From Sphingobium sp. (GTDB lineage: Bacteria > Pseudomonadota > Alphaproteobacteria > Sphingomonadales > Sphingomonadaceae): 64,000 nucleotides of DNA. The stretch lies in contig JAGIAZ010000018.1 of the NCBI GenBank assembly GCA_017744605.1, positions 17,972-81,971 of the forward strand, given 5' to 3'. Below the pieces are notes generated by a model that was not told the origin of the DNA, did no database searches, and saw nothing but the letters and a program-made list of their open reading frames with translations. The position numbers were made by a program, and so were the translations under genes. This document shows positions 46,590 through 54,174 of the stretch, piece by piece (position 1 is the stretch's first letter; every line of letters begins with the position of its first letter).

Positions 46590-48038
46590 ATGATCACGGA
46601 TGCTGCACTTGCCGATTTTCGTGCGGTCGCGGGGCCGCAGGGCCTCATCGAGGACCAGGATCTGATCGCGCCCTGGCTGTCCGACTGGCGCGACAAGTTT
46701 CATGGGAAGGCCGTGGCGATGCTCGTGCCGCGTTCAACGGAGCAGGTCTCCGCCATGATGAAGGTCGCGCAGAAGCACAATGTGCCGCTGGTGCCGCAGG
46801 GCGGAAACACATCCATGGTCGGCGGCGCAACACCGCCCGCGGACGGCAGCGCGCTGATTCTCTCGCTGCGCGCGATGAATCGCATTCGGAGCCTGGATAC
46901 GGCCGGCAATCTCGCAGTTTGCGAGGCGGGCGTCATTCTCTCGACGCTGCATGACGCCGCAGCCGCGGCCGGGCGGCGCTTCCCGCTGAGCCTGGGCGCC
47001 AAGGGTTCGGCGACGGTGGGGGGGCTCGTCTCCACCAATGCCGGCGGCACGCAGGTGCTGCGCCACGGAACGATGCGCGCGCTGGTCGAGGGTATCGAGG
47101 CGGTGTTGCCCGACGGCACGATCCACGACGGGATCGCTGCCCTCAAGAAGGACAATCGCGGCTATGATCTGAAGCAACTGCTGATCGGCGCCGAGGGGAC
47201 GCTGGGCATCGTTACGGCCGCGAGCCTGCGTCTGGTGCCGGGCATTGCCGACCGTTGCGTCGCTTGGGTCGGCGTTGCCGATCCCGAAAAGGCGCTGGCG
47301 TTGCTGCGCCGCCTCGAGGCCGGCCTCGGGCCGATCGTTGAGGGGTTCGAGGTGCTGGAGAACAATACGGTCGAGTTCGTGCTCGCCGCGGTTCCGGGAA
47401 CGCGCCGGCCCATTGAAACGCGCGCGCCATGGCAGGCGCTGATCGAAATCGATCTCGACGATGCCGCGGATGGGCCGTCGGCGCATGAGCGGATGGAAGC
47501 GGCGCTGGCCGACGCCTTCGAGGCGGGCCTTGTTCTCGACGCCGCGATCGCCGCCAATGAAACCCAGGCGGATGCGTTCTGGAAGATCCGCGAGACGGCC
47601 CCCGAAGGGGAGCGGTCGCAAGGGCCCGCGCTGCAATTCGACATCAGTGTCCCGATTGCCGACATGCCGCGCTTCATGGTCGAGGTCGCGCAAGCGTGCG
47701 AGGCGCGCTTCGCCGGCACGACGGCCGGCTCGTTCGGACATCTTGGCGACGGCAATGTCCATTTCCATCTGCGCGCGCCCATGGCGGGCGGCGTGGAGTC
47801 CGCGCGCGCCTGGATCGCCGCGCACGGCGAGGACGCCACGCATTTCGTCAACGATGCGGTCGTTGCGGCGGGCGGCTCGATCTCGGCCGAGCATGGTATC
47901 GGCCAGATGAAGGTCGACGAATTCGAACGGCTGAGCGGCCCCGCGAAGCTCGGCGCGGTGCACGCGATCAAACGCGCCTTCGATCCGCACGGCTTGCTCA
48001 ATCCGGGCAAGCTCGTGCCCCTTGCGCCCGCCAATTGA
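46590..48038 (+). CDS. GlcD-type FAD-linked 2-hydroxyacid dehydrogenase
   Basis: A 482-residue protein with an FAD_binding_4 domain (PQGGNTSMVGGATP, about 70; LGAKGSATVGGLVSTNAGG, about 135) and an FAD-oxidase C domain ending in ISAEHGIGQMK and FDPHGLLNPGKL. The family includes D-lactate and D-2-hydroxyglutarate dehydrogenases; the latter is a good guess. The ATG at 46590 begins the conserved part; the frame upstream to 46506 is not. Confidence 0.88.
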   Translation: MITDAALADFRAVAGPQGLIEDQDLIAPWLSDWRDKFHGKAVAMLVPRSTEQVSAMMKVAQKHNVPLVPQGGNTSMVGGATPPADGSALILSLRAMNRIRSLDTAGNLAVCEAGVILSTLHDAAAAAGRRFPLSLGAKGSATVGGLVSTNAGGTQVLRHGTMRALVEGIEAVLPDGTIHDGIAALKKDNRGYDLKQLLIGAEGTLGIVTAASLRLVPGIADRCVAWVGVADPEKALALLRRLEAGLGPIVEGFEVLENNTVEFVLAAVPGTRRPIETRAPWQALIEIDLDDAADGPSAHERMEAALADAFEAGLVLDAAIAANETQADAFWKIRETAPEGERSQGPALQFDISVPIADMPRFMVEVAQACEARFAGTTAGSFGHLGDGNVHFHLRAPMAGGVESARAWIAAHGEDATHFVNDAVVAAGGSISAEHGIGQMKVDEFERLSGPAKLGAVHAIKRAFDPHGLLNPGKLVPLAPAN

Positions 48039-48126
48039 GCCCATTATGGCCGTCGCTCGATCCGCCGGTTCGCGCGCGAGAGGCGCCGCGCACCGAACCC
48101 AATGAGTATCTAGGAGATTGATTGCC

Positions 48127-48909
48127 ATGGCCAGCGCGCCGAACCCGAGCCTGCCGCTTTTCTACAAGGACCTGGTGCCCCTCAACAAGGAGCAGCATCA
48201 GAATTTCCGCGTCCGCCCGGCCGAGACGATCCCGTTCCTCGCGAAAGAACATGCCGTGCCGCTCACGGTCGACGAGTTCACGCTGGCCGCGCGCTTCCTG
48301 CCGATCGTTTTTTCCTCGGGCGAAGAGAGCGTTCCGCTCGCCCTCATGGGGCTCAACGAAGGCGTGAACACGCTGGTCGACGCAGACGGCAAGCCGCGCC
48401 GCGACGAGGGTTATCTGCCCGGCTATATCCGTCGTTATCCCTGGATGCTCGCGCGCCTCGACCCGAGCCGCGAAGAGCTGTCGCTCTGCTTCGACCCCAC
48501 CGTGCCGAACATCGGCGAGTTCGAGGATGGCGACAAGCTGATCCACGACGACGGCGCGCCGACCGTCGTGACTCAGGAAGTGCTGAAATATTGCGAGGAG
48601 TTCGAGCAGGCCGCGCGCCGCACCGCGCAGTTCATGGCCGATCTCAAGGAACTCGACCTGCTGATGGAAGGCGAACTCAGCCTCCAGCTGCCCAATGTCG
48701 AGCAGCCTTATGTTTATCGCGGCTTCCAGATGGTCAATGAAGAGAAGCTGCGCGAGTTGCGCGGCGACCAGCTGCGGAAGATCAACCAGAACGGCATGCT
48801 GCCGCTGATCTATGCGCATCTCTTCTCGCTGCAGGTCATGCGCGAGATCTTCAACCGCCAGCAGGAATATGGCCTCGGGCCGGACATCAGCCAGCTTCAG
48901 CCGGCCTGA
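48127..48909 (+). CDS. SapC-family protein
   Basis: A 260-residue member of the SapC family: FYKDLVPLNKEQHQNFRVRP, FAKE-like FLAKEHAVPLTVDEF, LPGYIRRYPWMLARLD and GFQMVNEEKLRELRGDQLRKINQNGML. The family was named from Campylobacter S-layer loci, but its function in sphingomonads is not established. TAGGAGA precedes the ATG at 48127. Confidence 0.88.
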   Translation: MASAPNPSLPLFYKDLVPLNKEQHQNFRVRPAETIPFLAKEHAVPLTVDEFTLAARFLPIVFSSGEESVPLALMGLNEGVNTLVDADGKPRRDEGYLPGYIRRYPWMLARLDPSREELSLCFDPTVPNIGEFEDGDKLIHDDGAPTVVTQEVLKYCEEFEQAARRTAQFMADLKELDLLMEGELSLQLPNVEQPYVYRGFQMVNEEKLRELRGDQLRKINQNGMLPLIYAHLFSLQVMREIFNRQQEYGLGPDISQLQPA

Positions 48910-49057
48910 CGATCGCTATCGGACGGGCGCGGCGAATCGGCCGCGCCCGTCTCGCGCTTGCCTGAAGACTCGGCGGGGCTGATGCGCCTACGCAGCGGAA
49001 CTGCGTACTTCATTCAAATCATGGTAAACAATTGCGCGTCGCCGCGAGGTGGCGCGC

Positions 49058-49086
49058 TTGAAATTTTGCGCCATCTGACCTATCTC
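49058..49086 (+). promoter_or_regulatory. Promoter of the 49091 small RNA
   Basis: TTGAAA (49058-49063) and TATCTC (49081-49086) are separated by exactly 17 nt. The transcript expected from it would begin about 49091-49093 and ends at a strong terminator. Confidence 0.55.
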
Positions 49087-49090
49087 TAGA

Positions 49091-49206
49091 GGACGCAGCG
49101 GCTTGTTCCCCCCTTTTCGGGCCGTTGCGTGGGCGTCCCGCCCTTTCGGGACGTCTCCTCCCTGAACCTTGGCCACCCTGTGCTTCATGCACGGGGTGGT
49201 TTTTTA
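49091..49206 (+). ncRNA. Candidate small RNA, about 115 nt, with anti-Shine-Dalgarno segment
   Basis: Three hairpins follow a promoter. The first pairs GCAGCGGC (49095) with GCCGTTGC (49121). The second pairs CGTCCCG (49134) with CGGGACG (49147). The third is an 11-bp terminator, CCACCCTGTGC with GCACGGGGTGG, followed by seven T (49173-49206). Between hairpins two and three lies the unpaired TCTCCTCCCTGAAC, which contains an anti-Shine-Dalgarno CCUCC element, as in several trans-acting alphaproteobacterial sRNAs. No protein fits. The terminator reaches the last codons of the convergent gene. Confidence 0.72.
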
Positions 49207-50136
49207 TTCGGCGGCAAGCGGGATTCCGGGGCGGGACAACTCTTGCGCGAGGGCCTGCGCGAGATCGCCGAGCAGGCGGCGGACGGCCGGCAGGTTGTCG
49301 CCGGGCGTCATGAGATCCGAGCCCAGATAGAGCGACCGGTCGACCTCGATCTGGATGGCATGGACACCGCGCGGCGGCGTGCCGTGGCGTTCGAGGATAT
49401 GATTGCCGGAATAAGGCGCGTTGATCGCCACTTCGAGGCCATGGGCGCGGGCGATGTCCGCTGCAAGATCGGTGAGATGCCCCGCCGCGCTGCGCCCGAA
49501 CCGGTCGCCCAGGACGATACGGGGAGCGGCCGGCGCACCGGGCGTGGCGTGAATGGGCGGCATCGAATGCACGTCGACGAGCAGCGCCACGCCATGCAGC
49601 ATCCGGGCCGCATCAAGCGCCTGACCCAGGGCGTCATGATAGGGCCGATGGATATGCTCAATACGGCGCAGGAATTCGCCATAGGGCAGGGGATGGCGCC
49701 AGAGCGCCCCGGCATAGGCCAGGCGATCGGGAATGATGCCAAGGCCGCCGCGCACTTTCGCGCTGGAATGGGGCCGCACGCCACGCGGCAGGTCCGCGAT
49801 GGATAGGGGATCGACCTCGCGTTCGTCGCGGTTGAGGTCGATCATGGCGCGCGGGCGCCGCGCGATGAAGACGCATTGGCCGCGCGCAATCAGATCGTGG
49901 GTCAGCAGGTCCGCGAGGCGATCTTCGAGCCGGGCCAGCGTCGCCGGCGTCACCCGCGCGCGGGCCAGCAGCGCTTCGCCATAGTCGCGGCCGGCATGAG
50001 GCACGGCGAAGACAAGCGGCGAGCGTGCGCCCGGGAGGCCATAGCGGTCATATGCGTCGTGGGTGGCGGCCGGTGTCGCGCCGGCCGGTTTCATGCCGAT
50101 GAATGTCCCGCCCGCATTCATGATCGCGCTGCTCAT
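49204..50136 (-). CDS. N-formylglutamate amidohydrolase-family protein
   Basis: A 310-residue protein of the HutG-like N-formylglutamate amidohydrolase family. It shows VFAVPHAGRDYG near residue 40, RAMIDLNRDEREVD near 100, LLVDVHSMPP near 190 and HAIQIEVDRSLYL near 265. These His, Asp and Glu contexts match the zinc-site pattern. The ATG at 50136 has GAGAAGG before it. No other histidine degradation gene is near, so the substrate may be another N-acyl compound. Confidence 0.88.
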   Translation of the reverse strand: MSSAIMNAGGTFIGMKPAGATPAATHDAYDRYGLPGARSPLVFAVPHAGRDYGEALLARARVTPATLARLEDRLADLLTHDLIARGQCVFIARRPRAMIDLNRDEREVDPLSIADLPRGVRPHSSAKVRGGLGIIPDRLAYAGALWRHPLPYGEFLRRIEHIHRPYHDALGQALDAARMLHGVALLVDVHSMPPIHATPGAPAAPRIVLGDRFGRSAAGHLTDLAADIARAHGLEVAINAPYSGNHILERHGTPPRGVHAIQIEVDRSLYLGSDLMTPGDNLPAVRRLLGDLAQALAQELSRPGIPLAAE

Positions 50137-50307
50137 TCCTTCTCTTTCACGAACGAAGTGCTGCAATCGACACGCTTTTTCCCATCGAGCCGATGGAATT
50201 TCTTAATCGCTTGTCGCATATGTTCGGGCCTCCCGCCAAGCCCATGGGGGCGGAGCCGGCCGAAGAGTCCGCGGGAACAAAATTTTGACGGGACGACGAG
50301 CAACACC

Positions 50308-50691
50308 ATGATCCGCATCTTGCTGGCCGAAGACGACGATTCCATGCGGGTGTATCTTAGCCGTGCCCTGGAGCGGTCCGGCTATGAGGTCGTCGCGGTC
50401 GATCGCGGCACCGCGGCGATCCCGCTGATCAGCCAGGAGCGTTTCGACCTGCTGCTGACCGACATCGTCATGCCCGAAATGGACGGCATCGAGCTCGCCC
50501 AGCATGTCGCTTCCATCTCGCCGGAAACGCGCGTCATGTTCATCACGGGCTTTGCGGCGGTCACGCTGCGCGCCGGCCGCCTCGCGCCGGAGGCCAAGGT
50601 GCTCTCGAAGCCCTTCCACCTGCGCGACCTCGTGCTCGAGGTCGACCGCATGTTCGATAAGAACACGGCGAGCGAACTTCCCTCATCGTGA
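50308..50691 (+). CDS. cpdR: Single-domain response regulator CpdR
   Basis: A 127-residue receiver domain alone. The acidic pocket is AEDDDSMR, the phosphoacceptor is Asp52 in LLLTDIVMPEMDG, and Lys101 lies in LSKPF. The length and the ITGFAA segment match CpdR, the ClpXP adaptor of the CckA-ChpT phosphorelay in alphaproteobacteria. The position beside an N-formylglutamate amidohydrolase gene and a tRNA-Val is typical core-genome order in the class (recollection). Confidence 0.85.
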   Translation: MIRILLAEDDDSMRVYLSRALERSGYEVVAVDRGTAAIPLISQERFDLLLTDIVMPEMDGIELAQHVASISPETRVMFITGFAAVTLRAGRLAPEAKVLSKPFHLRDLVLEVDRMFDKNTASELPSS

Positions 50692-50753
50692 AAAGATTCC
50701 CGGATTTGCGCTTGCGCGGGCATCATTGCCCAAGTAAGGGCCTCTCCCTCAGT

Positions 50754-50828
50754 GGGCGTGTAGCTCAGTGGTAGAGCACTGTGTTGACATCGCAGGGGTC
50801 GCAAGTTCAATCCTTGCCACGCCCACCA
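50754..50828 (+). tRNA. tRNA-Val (GAC)
   Basis: A 75-nt cloverleaf: acceptor GGGCGTG/CACGCCC, anticodon stem CTGTG/CGCAG with loop TTGACAT (anticodon GAC), T-loop TTCAATC and an encoded CCA. Confidence 0.95.
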
Positions 50829-50830
50829 TG

Positions 50831-50867
50831 ATAAGCCTCGGAAACCATTAGGTTTTTCGAGGCTTAT
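50831..50867 (+). terminator. Hairpin directly after tRNA-Val
   Basis: ATAAGCCTCG and CGAGGCTTAT pair perfectly, with an inner AAACC/GGTTT extension, 2 nt after the tRNA. A short TTTG follows. It probably ends or helps process the tRNA transcript. Confidence 0.65.
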
Positions 50868-51043
50868 TTGTGTCGGGCGCGGTCGATCTTGAAGGGCTGC
50901 CCAATATTTCTCCAACCAGAATCGGCTAGTTTTGACCGATGCCGACCAGCGCCGGAGTCATGCCCGCAAGGGTCAGGAGCGCGGGTCCTTCGCCGCTGAA
51001 TGCCAGCATGGGTGGCCCAGCGACGGCAAGCACCATCGTCCAT

Positions 51044-51685
51044 TCAAACAACACGCAAGGCTTGCAGCGCGAACCGCCTGAATTGCGCGAGTCGTTCGCC
51101 AGCCGAATCCAGCCCGTAGATCGGGCTGCGCGGATGCTCGCCGACCCGCGCGGAACGTGGCGGAATATCCAGCGCCGCCGCCGTGACGAAGCGAATGCGC
51201 CAGGCCAGCCCGGCCTCGTCGACCTCGCCGAGCGCCCGGCGCAATGCGTCCGTCACGCGGCGCACCCCCTCGGAAAATTCGGCCCAGATCAGGTCGTGCA
51301 GCGCGGTCCCGGCGCGCGCGTAGATTTCATCGAGGACGACGACGGCGCGTTCGTCCGGCGACATGGCAGTCGGCGCCCAGAGCGGAAGCACCAGCGCGTC
51401 CACGGCTGCCTCGAAGTCCGGCGCGCCTTTCGCTTCCAGCGCGTCGAGCAGGCGATCGCGCGCATCGCGCAGTTGCGCGGCATTGAGCAGGGCGAGTTCG
51501 CGCAGCAGCCCCTGCATGTCGCCGAAATGATAGCGGATGAGCGCTGAATTGACCTCCGCCTCATTGGCGATGCGCCGCACGCTGAGCGAGACGACGCCGG
51601 TGCTGACGACCAGCCGCTCGGTCGCGCCGAGCAGGCGATGTCGGGTCTGATCGGCGGCCTGCGCGCCCGTGGTCTTTCGCGCCAT
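51044..51685 (-). CDS. TetR-family regulator of the flavocytochrome block
   Basis: A 213-residue regulator: HTH at about 12-58 (RLLGATERLVVSTG, LSVRRIANEAEVNSALIRYHFGDMQGLL), then a helical ligand domain. I chose the ATG at 51685 (MARKTTG); a frame extension to 51733 approaches the palindrome. It diverges from the flavoprotein gene at 51790. The perfect 24-bp palindrome between them is its obvious operator, so it likely represses the whole block and itself. Confidence 0.88.
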   Translation of the reverse strand: MARKTTGAQAADQTRHRLLGATERLVVSTGVVSLSVRRIANEAEVNSALIRYHFGDMQGLLRELALLNAAQLRDARDRLLDALEAKGAPDFEAAVDALVLPLWAPTAMSPDERAVVVLDEIYARAGTALHDLIWAEFSEGVRRVTDALRRALGEVDEAGLAWRIRFVTAAALDIPPRSARVGEHPRSPIYGLDSAGERLAQFRRFALQALRVV

Positions 51686-51743
51686 AGCGCGACCTAACAA
51701 GTCGCGGACCTCATGAGAAGGCGGCTTGACCACCCTGTGCTGC

Positions 51744-51767
51744 GTATTTACACGATCGTGTAAATAC
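51744..51767. promoter_or_regulatory. Perfect 24-bp palindromic operator
   Basis: The half site GTATTTACACGA is mirrored exactly by TCGTGTAAATAC with no central spacer. It lies between the divergent tetR and flavoprotein starts (59 and 23 bp away), a typical TetR operator position. Confidence 0.85.
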
Positions 51768-51789
51768 AGTCCTCATCTTGGAGAGGCCA

Positions 51790-53385
51790 TTGCCCCAACT
51801 ACCTTCCGGCGTGACCCCGGCGGTCTTTGCCGATGCCGTCAAAGCCATGCAGTCCGTGGTCGGCGCGCAATGGGTCTTCACCTCCGATCCGGATGTGGCG
51901 CTCTATCGCGACGCCTATTCGCTCTTCCACGACGAGCCGGAAGAACGCGTCGCCTCCGCTGCCGTCGCGCCGCAATCGGTCGAGGAAGTGCAGGCGGTGG
52001 TGCGCATCTGCAATGCGCGCGGCATCCCGCTCTATCCCATCTCAACAGGGCGCAATCTCGGCTATGGCGGCGCAGCGCCGGTCTATTCGGGCAGCGTCGT
52101 GCTCGATCTCAAGCGCATGAACCGAATCCTCTCGGTCAACGAGGGCGATTGCTCCTGCCTCGTCGAGCCCGGCGTCTCCTATTTCGACATGTACAAGCAT
52201 CTGCGCGCCACCGGCTCCAAGCTGTGGCTCGACGTGCCGGATCCGGGCTGGGGCAGCATGATCGGCAATGCGCTGGACAGCGGCGGCGGCTATACGGCCG
52301 CTCCCTATCGCGGCCATTTCGAGGCGCAATGCGGGATCGAGGCCGTGCTGGCCGACGGCGAGGTGCTGCGCACCGGCATGGGCGCCATGCCCGGCTCGCA
52401 GACATGGCAGCAATATCGCATGGGCATCGGCCCCTGCCTCGACGGGCTGTTCCGCCAGTCCTCGCTCGGCATCGTCACCAAGATGGGCTTCTGGCTCTTC
52501 CCGCAGCCCGAGGCGCATTTGAGCTGCTCGGTGGACCTCTTCCGCTTCGCCGATATCGAGCCGCTGATCGACCTCGTGAACGAGCTGGAATATGGCAATA
52601 TCTTCAACGGCATGCCTTCAGTCAGTTCGCCCGTGCTGACACGCGGCGGCGGCATGATGTTTGCCGAGATTCCGGCCGAGGAAGAAGTCGACCGGCTGGT
52701 GCGCGAGACCGGCCAGCCCGCATGGCGCTTCTCGGTGTCCTTCTACGGCCCGCAAAAAGTGATCCGGGCCCAGTGGGACTATGTGCAGGAGCGCTTCGCC
52801 AAGCAGTTCGAGGGCGCGAAGTTCCGCGACGGACAGTTCACCAACTTCCCGCTCGACGAGGTCGCGATCGAAAAGGCCCCGAAGGCGCGCTTCGGCATTC
52901 CGAGCCTGGAGATTTTCGCAGTCGGATCGCGTAGCCCCAACAATCCCGAGCCGAGCCACGGACATATCTGGTTCTCGGCGATCATACCGCGCAGCGGCAA
53001 GGGACTGGTCGAGGCGAACCGCGTGATGCGGCAGGCCTGCGCGCGGCTCGACATCCCGCTGTTCATGTTCAGCCCGGCGGTGACCTGCTGGACGCGCTCC
53101 TTCGTGCTCTTCGCCGCCGTGCGCGTCTCGAACGATCCGGCGGTCAACAAGCGGCTGCGCGAGTCGGTGCGCGAAGTGATCGGCATCTGCGCGCAGCATG
53201 GCTGGGGCGAGTATCGCTGCCCGCCCGCGTTCCAGGATGCCGTGATGAACAGCTATAGCTTCAACGACAACATCCTGCGCCGCGTGAACGAGCGCATCAA
53301 GGACGCGCTCGATCCCAACGGCATCCTGTCGGTCGGACGCTACGGCGTCTGGCCGAAGCGGCTGCGCGAGGGGAGGGGCGCATGA
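51790..53385 (+). CDS. PCMH/VAO-family FAD oxidoreductase (type B), first of block
   Basis: A 531-residue flavoprotein without a signal peptide. The FAD domain shows YPISTGRNLGYGGAAPVYSG, LVEPGVSYFDMYKHL and DPGWGSMIGNALDSGGGYT, and the C-terminus ends in NERIKDALDPNGILSVGRYGVWP. Compared with type A it lacks the YTPYGDH segment. The TTG at 51790 is chosen: GGAGAGG lies before it and the N-terminus then aligns with the other three copies; TTG 51778 is the alternative. It overlaps the cytochrome gene by ATGA. It probably oxidizes a para-substituted phenol and passes electrons to that cytochrome. Confidence 0.88.
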   Translation: MPQLPSGVTPAVFADAVKAMQSVVGAQWVFTSDPDVALYRDAYSLFHDEPEERVASAAVAPQSVEEVQAVVRICNARGIPLYPISTGRNLGYGGAAPVYSGSVVLDLKRMNRILSVNEGDCSCLVEPGVSYFDMYKHLRATGSKLWLDVPDPGWGSMIGNALDSGGGYTAAPYRGHFEAQCGIEAVLADGEVLRTGMGAMPGSQTWQQYRMGIGPCLDGLFRQSSLGIVTKMGFWLFPQPEAHLSCSVDLFRFADIEPLIDLVNELEYGNIFNGMPSVSSPVLTRGGGMMFAEIPAEEEVDRLVRETGQPAWRFSVSFYGPQKVIRAQWDYVQERFAKQFEGAKFRDGQFTNFPLDEVAIEKAPKARFGIPSLEIFAVGSRSPNNPEPSHGHIWFSAIIPRSGKGLVEANRVMRQACARLDIPLFMFSPAVTCWTRSFVLFAAVRVSNDPAVNKRLRESVREVIGICAQHGWGEYRCPPAFQDAVMNSYSFNDNILRRVNERIKDALDPNGILSVGRYGVWPKRLREGRGA

Positions 53386-53741
53386 GGGTCCAGCTTTCCG
53401 CTCTCTGCCTGGCGCTCGTCTGCGCGCCCGCGGCGCAGGCGGCCCCGGCAAAGGCCGATCCCCGGGACGGTAAGGCCGTGTTCGAGAAATGGTGCGCGGC
53501 CTGCCATGCGCCCAACCCGAGGCTGGCGGGCACACTTGCGCTCCAGACGAAATATGAGGGCAAAATCCCGGCCGCGCTGGAGGCACGCACCGATCTTACG
53601 CCGGAGATCGTCGCCGCCTTCGTGCGCAACGGCGTCGCCTGGATGGCGCCATTCCGCAAGACCGAGATCAGCGATGCCGAACTGGCCGATCTCGGCGACT
53701 ATCTAACGAAGACGCCCGGCACGAAGGGAAAAGCCCGATGA
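53382..53741 (+). CDS. Periplasmic c-type cytochrome, flavocytochrome subunit (type B)
   Basis: A 119-residue protein with signal peptide (cleavage near AQAA, residue 20), haem site CAACH at 38-42 and a likely axial Met in AWMAPFRKTEIS near residue 90. The Cys-Met spacing and size fit the cytochrome subunit of 4-cresol dehydrogenase-like enzymes. ATGA overlaps tie it to both neighbours. Confidence 0.9.
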   Translation: MRVQLSALCLALVCAPAAQAAPAKADPRDGKAVFEKWCAACHAPNPRLAGTLALQTKYEGKIPAALEARTDLTPEIVAAFVRNGVAWMAPFRKTEISDAELADLGDYLTKTPGTKGKAR

Positions 53742-54172
53742 TGGACCGCCGCGACCTGCTCAAGATCGGCGTGGCAACGCCGGTGGCGCTCGGCTTTCCC
53801 GCTGTCCTGCGCGCCGCGACGGCGGGTATCTCGCTCTGGGTACGGGACGACCGCTTCGACGCCGCGCAGCCCGCCGCCGCGCTCTCGCGCAGCGCGACCC
53901 TGATCGACGGCGACGTGACGCCGCTCTGGACCGGCATGCTCGACGATGCCTGGCGCAAGCGCGGTTTCGTCGTCGCCGGCGTGACTGGCAGCGATGCCCT
54001 GTTCGTGCTGGAGCAACTCGCCTGGTCGCGCGGCCGCCGCGTGATCGAGCGCAGCGAGATCGCACCAGCAAAGGACATGATCGAGCGCAGCGAGGTGAGG
54101 CCCGCGTCGGACGGCCGCCCCGCGCTCGTCCGCTGGATCATCGCTCCCGTCCACCCCAGCGTGACGGCCTGA
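53738..54172 (+). CDS. Small Tat-signal protein, flavocytochrome partner family, copy 2
   Basis: A 144-residue protein with the twin-arginine motif DRRDLLK at residues 3-9 and a hydrophobic stretch ending near VLRAA (about 28). The mature part has DVTPLWTGML, then GFVVAGVTGSDALFVLEQLAWSRGR, aligning with the copies at 15845 and 58227. No cofactor motif is visible. It lies between two flavoprotein genes (ATGA before, 2-bp gap after), so it may serve both. Confidence 0.8.
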   Translation: MMDRRDLLKIGVATPVALGFPAVLRAATAGISLWVRDDRFDAAQPAAALSRSATLIDGDVTPLWTGMLDDAWRKRGFVVAGVTGSDALFVLEQLAWSRGRRVIERSEIAPAKDMIERSEVRPASDGRPALVRWIIAPVHPSVTA

Positions 54173-54174
54173 CC

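Noticed and set aside
46734..48128. A 464-codon minus-strand frame opposite the GlcD-type gene
   Set aside because: It is a shadow of the plus-strand dehydrogenase, which carries FAD motifs over its whole length.
51731..51742. CCACCCTGTGCT resembling the left arm of the sRNA terminator at 49173
   Set aside because: No matching right arm or T tract follows; a short chance match.
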